64,000 bases of DNA from an uncultured Collinsella sp. (GCA_902493855.1 CABUQV010000001.1:124001-188000), one strand, 5' to 3'; counted from the stretch's first letter, positions 47,894 to 58,400 are shown. Translations and numbers: made by a program. The notes: generated by a model not told the origin, from the sequence alone.

Positions 47894-48137
47894 GGTTCTC
47901 GCGGTCATTTCGTTGGCAACCACCGTCGCTGCTGGTGCTTTTGCGGGTTATAAAATTGCGACAGATGATGAACTTCGTGGTCGACTGCTGCGCGGAGCTC
48001 AGGACATCGTCGATACATCTAAGAAGAAAATGGATGTGATGACCGAAGATGTCGCTATGCGTACTGCTCAGATGACTAAGAATCCCAAGATTAACCAAGA
48101 CTGGGTTAACCATCAGTGGGAAAATGTTGATTATTAG
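47883..48137 (+). CDS. Small membrane protein coupled to parB
   Basis: An 84-residue protein with a hydrophobic N-terminal segment (about 3-25; VLAVISLATTVAAGAFAGY) and a polar helical remainder (GRLLRGAQDIVDTSKKKMDVMTEDVAMRTAQM). It overlaps parB by 11 bases and has its own AGGAGG, so it is translated with parB. The pattern resembles YtxH-type small membrane proteins, but the family is not certain and a function is not known. Confidence 0.75.
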   Translation: MKSKVLAVISLATTVAAGAFAGYKIATDDELRGRLLRGAQDIVDTSKKKMDVMTEDVAMRTAQMTKNPKINQDWVNHQWENVDY

Positions 48138-48145
48138 GTACCTAA
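48134..48145. repeat. 12-bp palindrome TTAGGTACCTAA (second copy)
   Basis: Identical to the palindrome at 44630-44641 upstream of jag. This copy overlaps the stop codon of the small parB-linked gene. Confidence 0.6.
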
Positions 48146-48166
48146 CAATTACTTGCCTTTTTTGAT

Positions 48167-48206
48167 GGGGCCCTTGTCTGATTCATCAGATAAGGGCCCC
48201 TTATTT
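48167..48206 (+). terminator. Terminator of the par operon
   Basis: GGGGCCCTTGTCTGA, a 4-nt loop, TCAGATAAGGGCCCC, then TTATTTTT. Confidence 0.9.
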
Positions 48207-48260
48207 TTGCGATAAAACTAAGCTTACGTAAATCAAATCCAATAGTATGAATACAGATGA

Positions 48261-48296
48261 AACAGCCCCGGTTGCATTATCTGCAACCGGGGCTGT
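48261..48296 (-). terminator. Terminator-like hairpin after rlmN
   Basis: ACAGCCCCGGTTGCA and TGCAACCGGGGCTGT arms around a short loop, with TTTCAT following on the minus strand. It lies 40 bases past the rlmN stop. Confidence 0.7.
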
Positions 48297-48300
48297 CGGA

Positions 48301-48316
48301 TGTTTCACATGAAACG
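48301..48316. promoter_or_regulatory. Degenerate parS-like site
   Basis: TGTTTCACATGAAACG matches parS at 14 of 16 positions, in the gap between the par operon and rlmN. Confidence 0.55.
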
Positions 48317-48335
48317 TTATGGGGTGCAGATTCCC

Positions 48336-49388
48336 CTATGCGTTCTTCTGGACCTTGAAACGTTGCTTCAGCTGACCGCAGGCGGCATCAATATCATTGC
48401 CACGAGAATTACGGATCGTGGTCTCGATGCCACGAGACTCAAGGCGGCGCTGAAGATCCTCAACCTTATGAATCGGCGACGGCTTGAGCGGGCTGCCCTC
48501 GATGTCGTTAAGCTGGATCAAGTTAACGTGGCACAGCGTTCCCTCGCAGAAGTCACAAAGCGCCTGCATCTCGGGGTTCGTGTCGTTGACGCCTTCGATC
48601 ATGGCATACTCATAGGTCGGGCGGCGGCCCGTCTTCTCGGTGTAGAGCTGGAGCGCCTCGTGCAGGCGGAGCAGCGTGTACTTCTTAACACCGGGCATGA
48701 GCTTATTGCGCGTCGACTGGATGGCGGAATGCAGGGAAACGGCAAGCGTGAACTGCTCGGGGATATCGGCAAATTTGCGAATACCGGGAATAACGCCGCT
48801 CGTGGAGACAGTGAGGTGACGGGCTCCGATACCGATGCCGTCCGGGTCGTTGAGGATTCGGAGGGCCTTGAGAACCTCGTCGTAGTTAGCAAACGGCTCG
48901 CCCTGGCCCATGAAGACAACGCTCGTGGCCCGCTCGCCAAAGTCGTTGGATACATGAAGCACCTGGTCGACGATTTCCTGAGCTGTCAGCGAGCGCTTGA
49001 GGCCGTTAAGGCCGGTGGCGCAAAAGGCGCAGCCCATGCCGCAGCCTGCTTGGGTGGAAACGCAGACGGAAAGCTTGTTACGACGGGGCATGCCGACAGT
49101 CTCGACGGAAATGCCATCGTGGTACTCGAGCAGATACTTGCGCGAGCCATCTTTGGAAACCTGCTTGGTGAGTTCAGTCGGCGTATCAAAGGCAAAAGCC
49201 TCTTTAAGCTGCTCACGGAAAGCCTTGGGAAGGTTGGTCATATCGTCAAACGAACAAACGTTCTTCTCAAAGACCCATTCGATGAGCTGCTTCGCGCGGA
49301 AGGCGGGCTGGCCAAGTTCGGCCACGAGCTCGCGAATATCGTTTTGGCTCAAGTCGCGAATGTCCTGAGATTTAGTCCTGGGATTCAT
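48336..49388 (-). CDS. rlmN: 23S rRNA (adenine2503-C2)-methyltransferase RlmN
   Basis: A 350-residue radical-SAM enzyme that methylates A2503 of 23S rRNA (and A37 of some tRNAs). The [4Fe-4S] motif reads GCGMGCAFCATG, followed by FMGQGEPFANY. The C-terminal Cys near CGQLKQRFK acts as the methyl-carrying residue in the family. It is the only minus-strand gene in the otherwise plus-strand right arm up to 53 kb. The start follows GAAAGG. Confidence 0.96.
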   Translation of the reverse strand: MNPRTKSQDIRDLSQNDIRELVAELGQPAFRAKQLIEWVFEKNVCSFDDMTNLPKAFREQLKEAFAFDTPTELTKQVSKDGSRKYLLEYHDGISVETVGMPRRNKLSVCVSTQAGCGMGCAFCATGLNGLKRSLTAQEIVDQVLHVSNDFGERATSVVFMGQGEPFANYDEVLKALRILNDPDGIGIGARHLTVSTSGVIPGIRKFADIPEQFTLAVSLHSAIQSTRNKLMPGVKKYTLLRLHEALQLYTEKTGRRPTYEYAMIEGVNDTNPEMQALCDFCEGTLCHVNLIQLNDIEGSPLKPSPIHKVEDLQRRLESRGIETTIRNSRGNDIDAACGQLKQRFKVQKNA

Positions 49389-49473
49389 GGAAGCCTTTCG
49401 ATTTTGGGGAAACGTAGAGGGTATCGCTACAATATGGTATCAGCTGCAGAAATTATAGAGGAGGAGTCTGCCC

Positions 49474-50439
49474 ATGCCGGGTAAAAGCCTAGAGAACATG
49501 CACGTAGCGGTCTTGGCGGGCGGTCATTCCGCCGAGCGCGAGATCTCGCTCGATTCGGGAAAGAACGTTGTGGTGGCACTGAAGGAAGCCGGCTACACCT
49601 CGGTGGAGCTGCTTGACACGGCCGCTGATGACTTTATGGTAACCATGGCGACCGGCGGATTCGATGTGGCATTTATCGCCATGCACGGTGCCGGCGGTGA
49701 GGATGGCGCCATGCAGGGTGCCATGGAGACCCTGGGTATCCCCTACACGGCCTCGGGCGTACTTGCCAGCGCCTGCGGTGCCGACAAGGAGGTCTCTAAG
49801 CTCCTATACGCCAAGGCGGGCGTTCCCATTGCCCCCGGCCTTGCGCTCGAGGTGGGCGATGAAGTCGATATCGATCATATCGTCGAGGTTTGTGGCGAGC
49901 GCTGCTTTGTGAAGCCGGCCGTCAACGGTTCCAGCTATGGCATTTCCCTGGTCCATGAGCCCTCCGAGCTGCCCGCGGCAATCGCCAAGGCGTTTGAGTA
50001 CGGCGACAAAGTGCTGGTCGAGAAGTGCATCGAGGGTACCGAGATCACCGTCGGCGTATACGGCGAAGATGACGTGCACGCCCTGCCGATTGTCGAGATT
50101 CGTAAGCCCGAGGACTGCGAGTTCTACGATCTGGACGTGAAGTATGTCGACCCTACGGACATCCATCGCATTCCGGCACAGATTTCACCCGAGAATTACG
50201 CTCGCGCTCAGGAGCTTGCCTGCGCCGCTCACAAGGCCCTCGGTTGCCTGGGTATCTCGCGCAGCGACTTTATCGTGAGTGAGGACGGCCCCGTTATCCT
50301 CGAGACCAATACCATTCCCGGCATGACCGATACGTCGCTGTATCCGGACGAGATCCGCCACACCGACGACATGACGTTCCCGCAGGTCTGTGACAGCCTG
50401 ATTCGTATGGGCCTTCGTCGAGCGGGCATTGCATGCTAA
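49474..50439 (+). CDS. ddl: D-alanine-D-alanine ligase
   Basis: A 321-residue ATP-grasp enzyme making D-Ala-D-Ala for peptidoglycan. Family features are the N-terminal VAVLAGGHSAEREISLDSG, IAMHGAGGEDGAMQG, and late ILETNTIPGMTDTSLYP. The length is typical. The ATG follows AGGAGG. It overlaps the following helicase gene by seven bases. Confidence 0.95.
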   Translation: MPGKSLENMHVAVLAGGHSAEREISLDSGKNVVVALKEAGYTSVELLDTAADDFMVTMATGGFDVAFIAMHGAGGEDGAMQGAMETLGIPYTASGVLASACGADKEVSKLLYAKAGVPIAPGLALEVGDEVDIDHIVEVCGERCFVKPAVNGSSYGISLVHEPSELPAAIAKAFEYGDKVLVEKCIEGTEITVGVYGEDDVHALPIVEIRKPEDCEFYDLDVKYVDPTDIHRIPAQISPENYARAQELACAAHKALGCLGISRSDFIVSEDGPVILETNTIPGMTDTSLYPDEIRHTDDMTFPQVCDSLIRMGLRRAGIAC

Positions 50440-53327
50440 TCGAGGACGCGGTTTCGTCAGGAACGCCGCAGTTTGTCATCGACTCCTATGCCACGCTTGC
50501 CGAACGCGCCAAAACGCAGTCCTTCGGCCTTATCGAGGAAGATGTGATTGTCCTCGATACCGAGACCACAGGTCTTTCGGTGCAGGACAATGAGCTGATC
50601 GAGATCTCGGCGGCCCGTCTTTCGGGCCGCGAGGTCGTCGACCGCTTCGATACCTTCGTGCATCCCAAGCAGCTGATTCCCGCCGAGATCACCGAGCTCA
50701 CGAGCATTACAAATGCCGATGTGGCAGATGCCCCGTCGGCCGTTGAGGCCGTAGCCGCTCTCGCCGATTTTGTCGGTGGTTGCCCGGTAATCGCACATAA
50801 CGCCACGTTCGACCGCTCGTTTATCGAGTCGGTCAAAGGCGGCGTCAACGTGAGCGATATCTGGATCGATTCGCTGGCGCTGTCGCGCATCGCGCTTCCG
50901 CGCCTGGCCTCGCACAAGCTGTCTTTTATGGCCGATCTGTTTGGCTGTGACTCGGTATCACACCGTGCCAATGCCGACGTCGACGCCCTGTGTGGTGTAT
51001 GGCGCGTGTTGCTCGTGGCACTCACCGACTTGCCCCAGGGCCTCATGGCGCGCCTAGCCGACATGCATCCGGACGTGCCTTGGTCCTATCGTCCTATCTT
51101 CTCATTCTTGGCGGGGCAGAACCCTGGTTCTATCTTCTCTCTCAGCGCCGCTCGTGCTGACGTTCTCAAGGCCGATCGCGCCGACGATCGGGTGGACGCC
51201 GACGAACTGCCGGTACTCAAGATGCCGAGTCGTGAGGAGATTGAGGCAGACTATGCGCCAGGTGGCCTGGTCAATCGCATGTATCCCACCTACGAGCCGC
51301 GTGATGAGCAGATCGCGATGGCGCTCGAGGTCCGCGATGCGCTGGTCACGGGCACTCATCGTGTAATTGAGGCGGGCACGGGCGTCGGCAAATCGATGGC
51401 CTATCTGGTGCCTTTTGCCGAGGCAGCACGCCGTAACAACATCACGGTTGGTATTGCGACCAAATCGAACAATCTTGCCGACCAGCTCATGTACCATGAG
51501 CTGCCAAAACTTGCCGAGCAACTGGACGGTGGTCTGTCATTTTGCGCTCTCAAGGGCTATGACCACTATCCGTGCCTGCGCAAGCTTGAGCGCATGAGCC
51601 GCAGCCAGGTCGAGATTACCACCAAGCGCGATCCGGCGGACACGCTCACGGCGGTCGCGGTCATTATGGCGTACGTCTGCCAATCAGCCGATGGCGACCT
51701 CGACTCGCTCGGCATTCGGTGGCGCAGCGTCAACCGCCCCGACTTTACGACGGCCTCGCGCGAGTGTGCTCGTCGCCTCTGCCCGTTTTTCCCTGATAAA
51801 TGTTTGGTCCACGGCGCTCGCCGTCGTGCAGCGCATGCCGACGTGGTGGTCACCAACCATTCCCTGCTGTTCCGCAATGTCGCGGCCGAGGGCAGGATTT
51901 TACCTCCGATTCGTCATTGGGTAATCGACGAGGCCCATTCCATCGAGCGCGAGGCGCGCCGTCAGTGGGCGCGCGTGGTGTCGGCGGACGAATCATGCGT
52001 TCTGTTTGAGCGCCTGGGTGGCTCGAGCACCGGTGCGCTAAGCCAGGTCTCCCGTGATTTGGCAACCTCCGAGGGCTCTACGCTCTATCTGGGCCTTACT
52101 GCCAAGGCGACGTCGACGGTTGCGCGCGCGAGCATGGCAATCGCCGACGTGTTCGATGGCGTTCGCGAGCTCGGCCGCCGTGCCCGTGGGGGTTATGACA
52201 ATGCCAATCTATGGATTGGCCCCGAGCTGCGCGAATCTGACGACTGGCATGATTTCTTACCGTCGGCCTACGCTGCCATCGACGTATTGGAACAGGCTGA
52301 CAAGAGCGTCGACGCGCTGGTGCAAGCCGTCGCCGCCGACAAGCCCGAGGTTGTTGTCGACCTGGGTGATATCTCGCGCCGCCTGCACGAGCTGGCCGAG
52401 AACCTCAAACTCATCATTGATGGCACCGATGAACACTACGTGTATTCGCTGCAGGTCAATCGCAGGCTGCGTGCCGGCGGAGAGTCAATGACCGCAGAGC
52501 GCATCGACATTGGCGAGGCCTTGGCAACCGAGTGGCTGCCCGAGGTTCACACGGCTATCTTTGCCTCGGCGACCATGACGGTGTCCAAAAGCTTTGAACA
52601 CTTTAACCACGCAGTCGGCCTCGATCGCATCGGTGCTTCAACATCCTCATCGTTGCACTTGGACTCGAGCTACGACTTCGATTCGAACATGGCTGTAGTC
52701 GTTGCGGGCGATATCCCCGATCCGCGCGATCGTGAGAGCTATCTTACGGCGCTCGAGCGCGTGCTGGTCGACGCCCATCTTGCCATGGGCGGATCGGTGC
52801 TCACACTGTTTACCAATCGGCGCGACATGGAAGACCTGTACGCCCGCGTTGAGCCCAAGATGGCCCGTGCGGGTCTGGAGCTCAACTGCCAGCAGCGCAA
52901 CTCATCTCCTCGTCGCCTGCGCGACCGGTTTATCAACGAGCCGACCTCGTCGCTTTTTGCTCTTAAGGCCTTCTGGGAGGGGTTCGACGCCAGCGGCGAG
53001 ACGCTGCGCTGCGTCATCATTCCCAAGCTGCCGTTCTCGAGTCCCACGGACCCGCTCTCGTGCGAGCGCAACCTGCGCGAAGACCGCGCTTGGGCGCGCT
53101 ATTCGCTGCCCGAGGCGGTGCTCGAGGTCAAGCAGGCGGCCGGCCGCCTTATCCGCTCGTCGACCGATTGCGGCGTGCTGATTCTGGCCGACCCGCGCCT
53201 GGTGACGAAGGGCTACGGAAAGAAGTTCTTAACGTCGCTGCCCACGAGCTCCTACCAGCGCATCGAATCGGCGCAGATCGGGCACTATCTGCAACTGTGG
53301 CGCGCACGCCACGAGCGGCGGCGCTAA
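50433..53327 (+). CDS. DnaQ-type exonuclease fused to a DinG-family helicase
   Basis: A 964-residue fusion. The N-terminal DEDDh exonuclease (about 30-200) has VLDTETTGLS, AHNATFDRSF and the late SHRANADVDAL. The superfamily 2 DinG/XPD-like helicase has Walker A EAGTGVGKS and the DEAH box in VIDEAHSIER. Cysteines between them (YPCLRK, ARECARRLCPFFPDKC) fit the iron-sulfur cluster of this group. The C-terminal helicase half has the conserved end KQAAGRLIRSSTDCGVL. It probably acts in repair or R-loop removal. Translation is coupled to ddl. The stop overlaps the stop of the convergent WYL gene. Confidence 0.9.
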   Translation: MLIEDAVSSGTPQFVIDSYATLAERAKTQSFGLIEEDVIVLDTETTGLSVQDNELIEISAARLSGREVVDRFDTFVHPKQLIPAEITELTSITNADVADAPSAVEAVAALADFVGGCPVIAHNATFDRSFIESVKGGVNVSDIWIDSLALSRIALPRLASHKLSFMADLFGCDSVSHRANADVDALCGVWRVLLVALTDLPQGLMARLADMHPDVPWSYRPIFSFLAGQNPGSIFSLSAARADVLKADRADDRVDADELPVLKMPSREEIEADYAPGGLVNRMYPTYEPRDEQIAMALEVRDALVTGTHRVIEAGTGVGKSMAYLVPFAEAARRNNITVGIATKSNNLADQLMYHELPKLAEQLDGGLSFCALKGYDHYPCLRKLERMSRSQVEITTKRDPADTLTAVAVIMAYVCQSADGDLDSLGIRWRSVNRPDFTTASRECARRLCPFFPDKCLVHGARRRAAHADVVVTNHSLLFRNVAAEGRILPPIRHWVIDEAHSIEREARRQWARVVSADESCVLFERLGGSSTGALSQVSRDLATSEGSTLYLGLTAKATSTVARASMAIADVFDGVRELGRRARGGYDNANLWIGPELRESDDWHDFLPSAYAAIDVLEQADKSVDALVQAVAADKPEVVVDLGDISRRLHELAENLKLIIDGTDEHYVYSLQVNRRLRAGGESMTAERIDIGEALATEWLPEVHTAIFASATMTVSKSFEHFNHAVGLDRIGASTSSSLHLDSSYDFDSNMAVVVAGDIPDPRDRESYLTALERVLVDAHLAMGGSVLTLFTNRRDMEDLYARVEPKMARAGLELNCQQRNSSPRRLRDRFINEPTSSLFALKAFWEGFDASGETLRCVIIPKLPFSSPTDPLSCERNLREDRAWARYSLPEAVLEVKQAAGRLIRSSTDCGVLILADPRLVTKGYGKKFLTSLPTSSYQRIESAQIGHYLQLWRARHERRR

Positions 53328-54241
53328 AGCGGACAGACGAGGGTTTTTGCCATATCGCACAGGCGCTTTGACAGGGCGGGGTCATCCAAGATGCGGATGG
53401 CTCCGCCCGCTGCGATTACCTGGCTCAGTAGCCAACGCTCGGAGCCGTAATGCACGGTTACCGTTGCCATGTCTGCCCCGCCGCGCTCGATTAGGGTGAT
53501 GCCGGCCCAGTCCAGATGCTCCGCCATATCGAATGGCATCAAGAGCTTTGCGCTGCGCTGCGTCCGGGCAAGGGAATCGTGGAGGGATGCGACGTCCGGT
53601 GTGTGAGGCACGACGGAGTCTTCCGTCAAGGCGAGTCCCTCGATTTTATCCATGCGATAGGTGCGCTGCTCATCGACCGCGATGTCCCAGGCAATCAGGT
53701 ATGTTTGGTCGCCGTTTGCCGTAATGCGCAAGGGGTCGACCAGACGCTCACGTGGCCGTGTGTCGTCCATCGAGCGATACGAGATGCGGCAGCGAACACC
53801 GTCCTGAATGGCGCAGCTCAGCTGCTGCCAGTGCGACCCGTGGTTGACGGTGTCAAAGACGCGCTGGTTATAGCCGAGCTCTTCGGGTAGAAGGGCATGT
53901 CGAATCCGAGCTGCCGTATGCGGCTCGATCCCCAACGATTCAAGTTCATGGTTGAGCACAGCGCCCTCGGCGGCACTCAAGCGCAGCGGTAGCACACGCC
54001 CGGCGTCACCGGTGAGGACCACACGCTCGCCGCGGCATTCGCAGATGATGCGCGCGCCCGATTCTCGGTCCGCGAGCGTCGAGACGATCTCGAGAATCTC
54101 GTCGAGCGATACCCCCGTGATGTCAAAGCGACTGCAAATCTCGGTCCGTGTCATGCCGCTCTCGCCGGCGGCGTAGAGGGCCTCCATGATGTCGATGGCG
54201 CGCGAGAGTCTCTGCTCGCTGGTGAGTTTACGCACGGGCAT
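53324..54241 (-). CDS. WYL-domain transcription factor (PafC-like)
   Basis: A 305-residue regulator with an N-terminal winged helix (LSRAIDIMEALYAAGESGMTRTEICSRF), a central WYL domain (CRISYRSMDDTRPRERLVDPLRI, then YLIAWDIAVDEQRTYRMDKIEGL) and a C-terminal WCX-type domain. It pairs with the preceding WYL gene, overlapping it by 14 bases, as PafB and PafC do in actinobacteria, where the pair activates DNA-damage genes. The neighbouring DinG-type helicase fits that theme. The ATG at 54241 is chosen; a TTG at 54262 with better ribosome site cannot be excluded. Confidence 0.85.
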   Translation of the reverse strand: MPVRKLTSEQRLSRAIDIMEALYAAGESGMTRTEICSRFDITGVSLDEILEIVSTLADRESGARIICECRGERVVLTGDAGRVLPLRLSAAEGAVLNHELESLGIEPHTAARIRHALLPEELGYNQRVFDTVNHGSHWQQLSCAIQDGVRCRISYRSMDDTRPRERLVDPLRITANGDQTYLIAWDIAVDEQRTYRMDKIEGLALTEDSVVPHTPDVASLHDSLARTQRSAKLLMPFDMAEHLDWAGITLIERGGADMATVTVHYGSERWLLSQVIAAGGAIRILDDPALSKRLCDMAKTLVCPL

Positions 54242-55250
54242 ACTCGTGCACCGTCCTTTCAATGAGGTGGTTCCACGCCTGTTTGAGCGATTTGGGGGCC
54301 ACGGGCCTCATGCCGTCCATGGCGTGGGCCATGCAAAATGAGGCGCCGGCTTCAAGATCGCGCACGTCAACGGTCCAGGTCCATCCCACATCGGTGTGTA
54401 CGAGCTCACCTCGCCCACGCGTGAGACCGTTGATCATATCGATCTGCGTCTGAGGGGCGAATGAGAACGTGGCTGCAACGGGCGGTCGGTCGGCAAAATC
54501 GAATTCAAAGAACAGGTAGTCGCTGAGGTTGAAGTCCGCGGGGATGACGTAGGCCTTCGAAGGACGCCAAGCGCGAACGATACGGTCGCAGCGGAATGTC
54601 CTGATGTCGTCGGTGACGTTGTCGAGGCCGCAGAAGTAAGCCACGCCCTCGCGCTCGAACATGCCGTAGACGCAGACGGTACGTTCTCTCTGCTCGCCGC
54701 GTCCGTTCTGATATAAAAATCGCAGCGCGCATCGCTCGGCAAAGGCGCTCCAAACCGCATCGACGGTGGGAGAGCGGCTGATCGGCGCCTCGTCTACCGT
54801 CGTCCTGCCGGTGAGATAGGCAATCTTGGAGCGAATATCGGCAAGCGGTGCGGCAAAAGTGGATGAGCCGGCCGCTAGTGTCTGGTCGATGGCGTTGAGC
54901 AGGATATCGGCGTCGTCTGCGGTAATGAGGCCGCCTGCCGCAAACGTGTGCTCGCGGTCGATTGTCCACGAGCTTTCCTCGGTCTCCTGCGCGCCGGTGG
55001 GGCGAACCTCCTTGATTAAGATGCCGCGTTCGAGCAGCTTGTCACGATCGCGTCGAAACTTGCGCTTATCCGAGTCGATATTGCCCGAGCCATATCCCAG
55101 GTCAGAATCCAAGACGATCTGCTCGGTCGTCAGCGGTTCGGGGGAGCTATTGAGCACAAAGAAAAGATTGAGGATGCGCTGAGCCGTTTTATCGAAACTG
55201 GGCTCCGAATTTCCCTTTTTAATTGTCTCGGTCGTGTCGCTTGCCGTCAT
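54228..55250 (-). CDS. WYL-domain transcription factor (PafB-like)
   Basis: A 340-residue regulator: N-terminal helix-turn-helix (ILNLFFVLNSSPEPLTTEQIV), a WYL domain (RCALRFLYQNGRGEQRERTVCVYGMFEREGVAYFCGLDNVTDDIRTFRCDRI) and a C-terminal domain. First of a two-gene operon with the PafC-like partner. Start at ATG 55250 after GAGGA. The WYL domain senses ligands or single-stranded nucleic acid in studied relatives; the signal here is unknown. Confidence 0.85.
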   Translation of the reverse strand: MTASDTTETIKKGNSEPSFDKTAQRILNLFFVLNSSPEPLTTEQIVLDSDLGYGSGNIDSDKRKFRRDRDKLLERGILIKEVRPTGAQETEESSWTIDREHTFAAGGLITADDADILLNAIDQTLAAGSSTFAAPLADIRSKIAYLTGRTTVDEAPISRSPTVDAVWSAFAERCALRFLYQNGRGEQRERTVCVYGMFEREGVAYFCGLDNVTDDIRTFRCDRIVRAWRPSKAYVIPADFNLSDYLFFEFDFADRPPVAATFSFAPQTQIDMINGLTRGRGELVHTDVGWTWTVDVRDLEAGASFCMAHAMDGMRPVAPKSLKQAWNHLIERTVHEYARA

Positions 55251-55448
55251 AGAGTCCTCGCATGAGAAGGTGGTTTGCTGCCATGATTTTAGTCCGATAT
55301 GGAGATTAGGCTATATCCTTGTCCGCTCGGGGCGTTAAGATGGCCCGAATTCGGTCGTTTGCGCTCGCTCGGGGTATACTTTCGACTATATACGGTTCTA
55401 ATGTGCATGCATTGGGCCTATTTGTCGGATTATGGATGTGGAGCGCAC

Positions 55449-58400
55449 ATGGCGAACACCCAGAACTATATTAACCACCTGCTGCAGAACACCGGCATTA
55501 CGCCGGCATGCAGCGAAGAAGAGCGCTTGGCTGCCGAAGATATCGCTCAGATCTTCCGCAACCACGGCTTTGACCCCGAGGTTCAGGAGTTCAATGCCCC
55601 GGCGCCCAGTAGGTTGGCATTTGCCGTTACCGGTATTCTTGCGTTTGCCGGCGCCCTGCTGATGGGCATCGGCGGCGGTATCGGCTTGGTCGGCACCTTG
55701 CTGGCCATTGTCGGCGCCGTTCTTTACGTGCTCGAGCGCACGGGCCACCCCGTGGTTTCGCGCCTGGGCAAGACGGGCGTGAGCCAAAATGTCATCGCCT
55801 ACCACAAGGCCTCGGGCCCGCTCGCGTCCCCGCGTAACCGCCCGGTGGTCGTTGTCGCACACTACGACTCTCCCCGTGCTGAGCTGCTCGCCCGCGAGCC
55901 TTATGCTTCGTATCGTGCGCTCATCGCCAAGCTGTTGCCCGTTGCCACGGTTGCCCCCGCTGCCGTTGCCATCCTGCGTATTCTGCCGCTCCCCGGCGCG
56001 CTCAAGGTTCTGCTGTGGATTGTCGCGATCCTCGCTTCCCTCGTTGCACTCGCCAACGCGGTAAACATCATCTCTAACCGCCACATTCTTCCCTATACGT
56101 CTGGCGCGGTGTGCAACAAGTCTTCTGTCGCCGCTATGCTCGGCGTTATGGACAACGTTGCTCCCTTCCAGGGCGAAAACGAGTTTCCCGACGATGTTCC
56201 GTTCGATACCTATTTTGGGGAGCAGAAGCGTCGTGCCGAGGAAATGGCGCGCGCGGCGGCGGAATATGCCGCGGCCCAGCAGCAAAACGACTACGGCAAC
56301 ACCATCGAGTATGAAGAGCCTACCTACGCCGAGGACGAATTCGGTCAGCCGATTGCTCCCGACGCTCAGACCGAGCCCGAACAGGGTGAGGCTTTCGACG
56401 AGCAAATCGAGGGCTTTGAGGGTGCGTCTGCCGACGAGACGCTGATCGGCGCTATCGTGCCCGAGGATCAGAATCAGGCTGCCCAAGCCGAAGAGTTCAA
56501 TGACGAGGTTCCCGCTGCCGAGCCGGCGGAGGAGTCTGCCGAGCCCGAGCCCAAGCTCTATCGCAACGCCGCCGGCAACATCCGCTTTGGTTCGGATGCC
56601 ATCCGTGCGCTCGGAATGCTTCCCGAGTCCTGCACGCTCGATTACGAGGAGGGCGAGGAGCCAACGTTTGAGCCCGAGCCTGCCCCCGTCGTGGCTGCGC
56701 CTGCGCCCGTTGTCGCTGCGGATGATGAGTCTGCCGCGGTTACCGCTGCCGTTGCCGATCCCGAGGCGGTGTCCGCGTTCGATCCCGCGGCAGGACTGGA
56801 CATTTTGGCTCCCGCCGCGCCGGCGCAAGACGTTGCGGACGAGTCTGACGACGATTACGTTGAACAGCCGAGGCGCGTGTCTTACGAGAGCGATACTGAT
56901 TTCTCGGCCGAGATTCCCGCGGCAACGCCGCATGCCGACATTGCATCCGCGTTCTCGTCGATTGGCGCCAGCGCTTCCAACTTCTTTAAGGGTGCGTTTG
57001 CAAAGGGCAAGAAATTTGTCGACGATTTCGAGGAGAAGCGCGCTGCCGCACGCGAGGCTGCCGAGCAGGAGGCTATCGCTCAGCAGCAGGCAGCCGAGGC
57101 GGCACGTGAGCTCGCGGCGCAAGAGTTCGAGCAGAACGAGGCTATGCAGTCCGCGCCCGTCGAAGCCGCCGAAGCTACAACGTCCTTTGAGTCCCAGCAA
57201 CCGGCGTCCGCGGATGTTGTTGAAGCGACGACGTCTTTCGAGGCTCAGCAGCACGTCGATAGCACCATGTCGTTTGATGCCGCGCAGTTCGATTCCACGA
57301 TAACGTTTGAAAAACAGGGCACCGCGATTGCCGAGCCCCTTCCTGTTTCCGATGAGCAGGGCGACGTGGCAGACGATGACGAGCCTGTTGATGCTGCCGA
57401 AATCCAAGATGCCGCCGAGGACGAGCCCGTCGAGGCCAACTCTGACGAAGAGCAATACGCGGCAGCCGAGCAAGATGATTCGACCGAGGTCGAGCAGGAG
57501 GAAGTGCCTGCGGTTTCCGAGACTCCCGAGACGGATGAGTCGAGGCCTTATTCCACGCAGATTTTCACCATGCCGACCCCGAGTGGTTCCGGTGCCACGG
57601 TTGCCAATGTCGCTCCCACCCAGGACGAAACGGTCGATTCCCTTATGGCCCAGATTTCCTCCCAGGCATCGCCGCGCCCGCAGATGAATGTTCCCGATCC
57701 GGCGTCGGCACCGTCGCCTGCACCTTCCTCGTCTCCGCTGGCTTCGGTCCCCGATCCGTCGCTGCCGTCTATGAAGCAGGCAAACGTTGCGTCTCGCACG
57801 TCGCTGTTCGACCTTCCCGACCCCTCCGCACAGGTCAACGATCCCTTTGCTACTGCCCAGGGCCCCGAACCCACATCGGCACCCGTTGCGCCTCCTATGC
57901 CCGTTGCGTCGGGCGCACAGCCGATCGAGACCATTTCGGCTCCCGCCCCGGCGGCACCCAAGTCTCGTAAGCGCGGCCTGGGTGGTCTGTTCGGCCGTAA
58001 AAAGAAAAACGAGCAGGACAGCATGAGTGACTGGCTGGGCGTCGAAGACGATTACGATGCCAAGAAGTCCGGTCGCGGTATCGGTTCGTGGGATAACTTC
58101 GAGGACGATAACGATGGCTGGAAGGGCGGCGCTACGTCTTCCGATGGCGCTTCTTCCGAAGATATGCTCTCGGCTGTCGCCTCTATGGGCGATGATGAGC
58201 TGCTCGGTCACGATATCTGGTTTGTGGCAACGGGCGCCTCGGATTGTGATGGCGCCGGCATGAAGGCCTTCTTGGCTTCGCATCGCGATAAGCTCCGCGG
58301 CGTATTCTTCATCAATCTTGAATCCGTCGGCGCCGGTAGGCTTTCGGTGGTGACGGTCGAGGGCGAACAGCAGCTGCTCAAGGGCGATCGCCGCATCATG

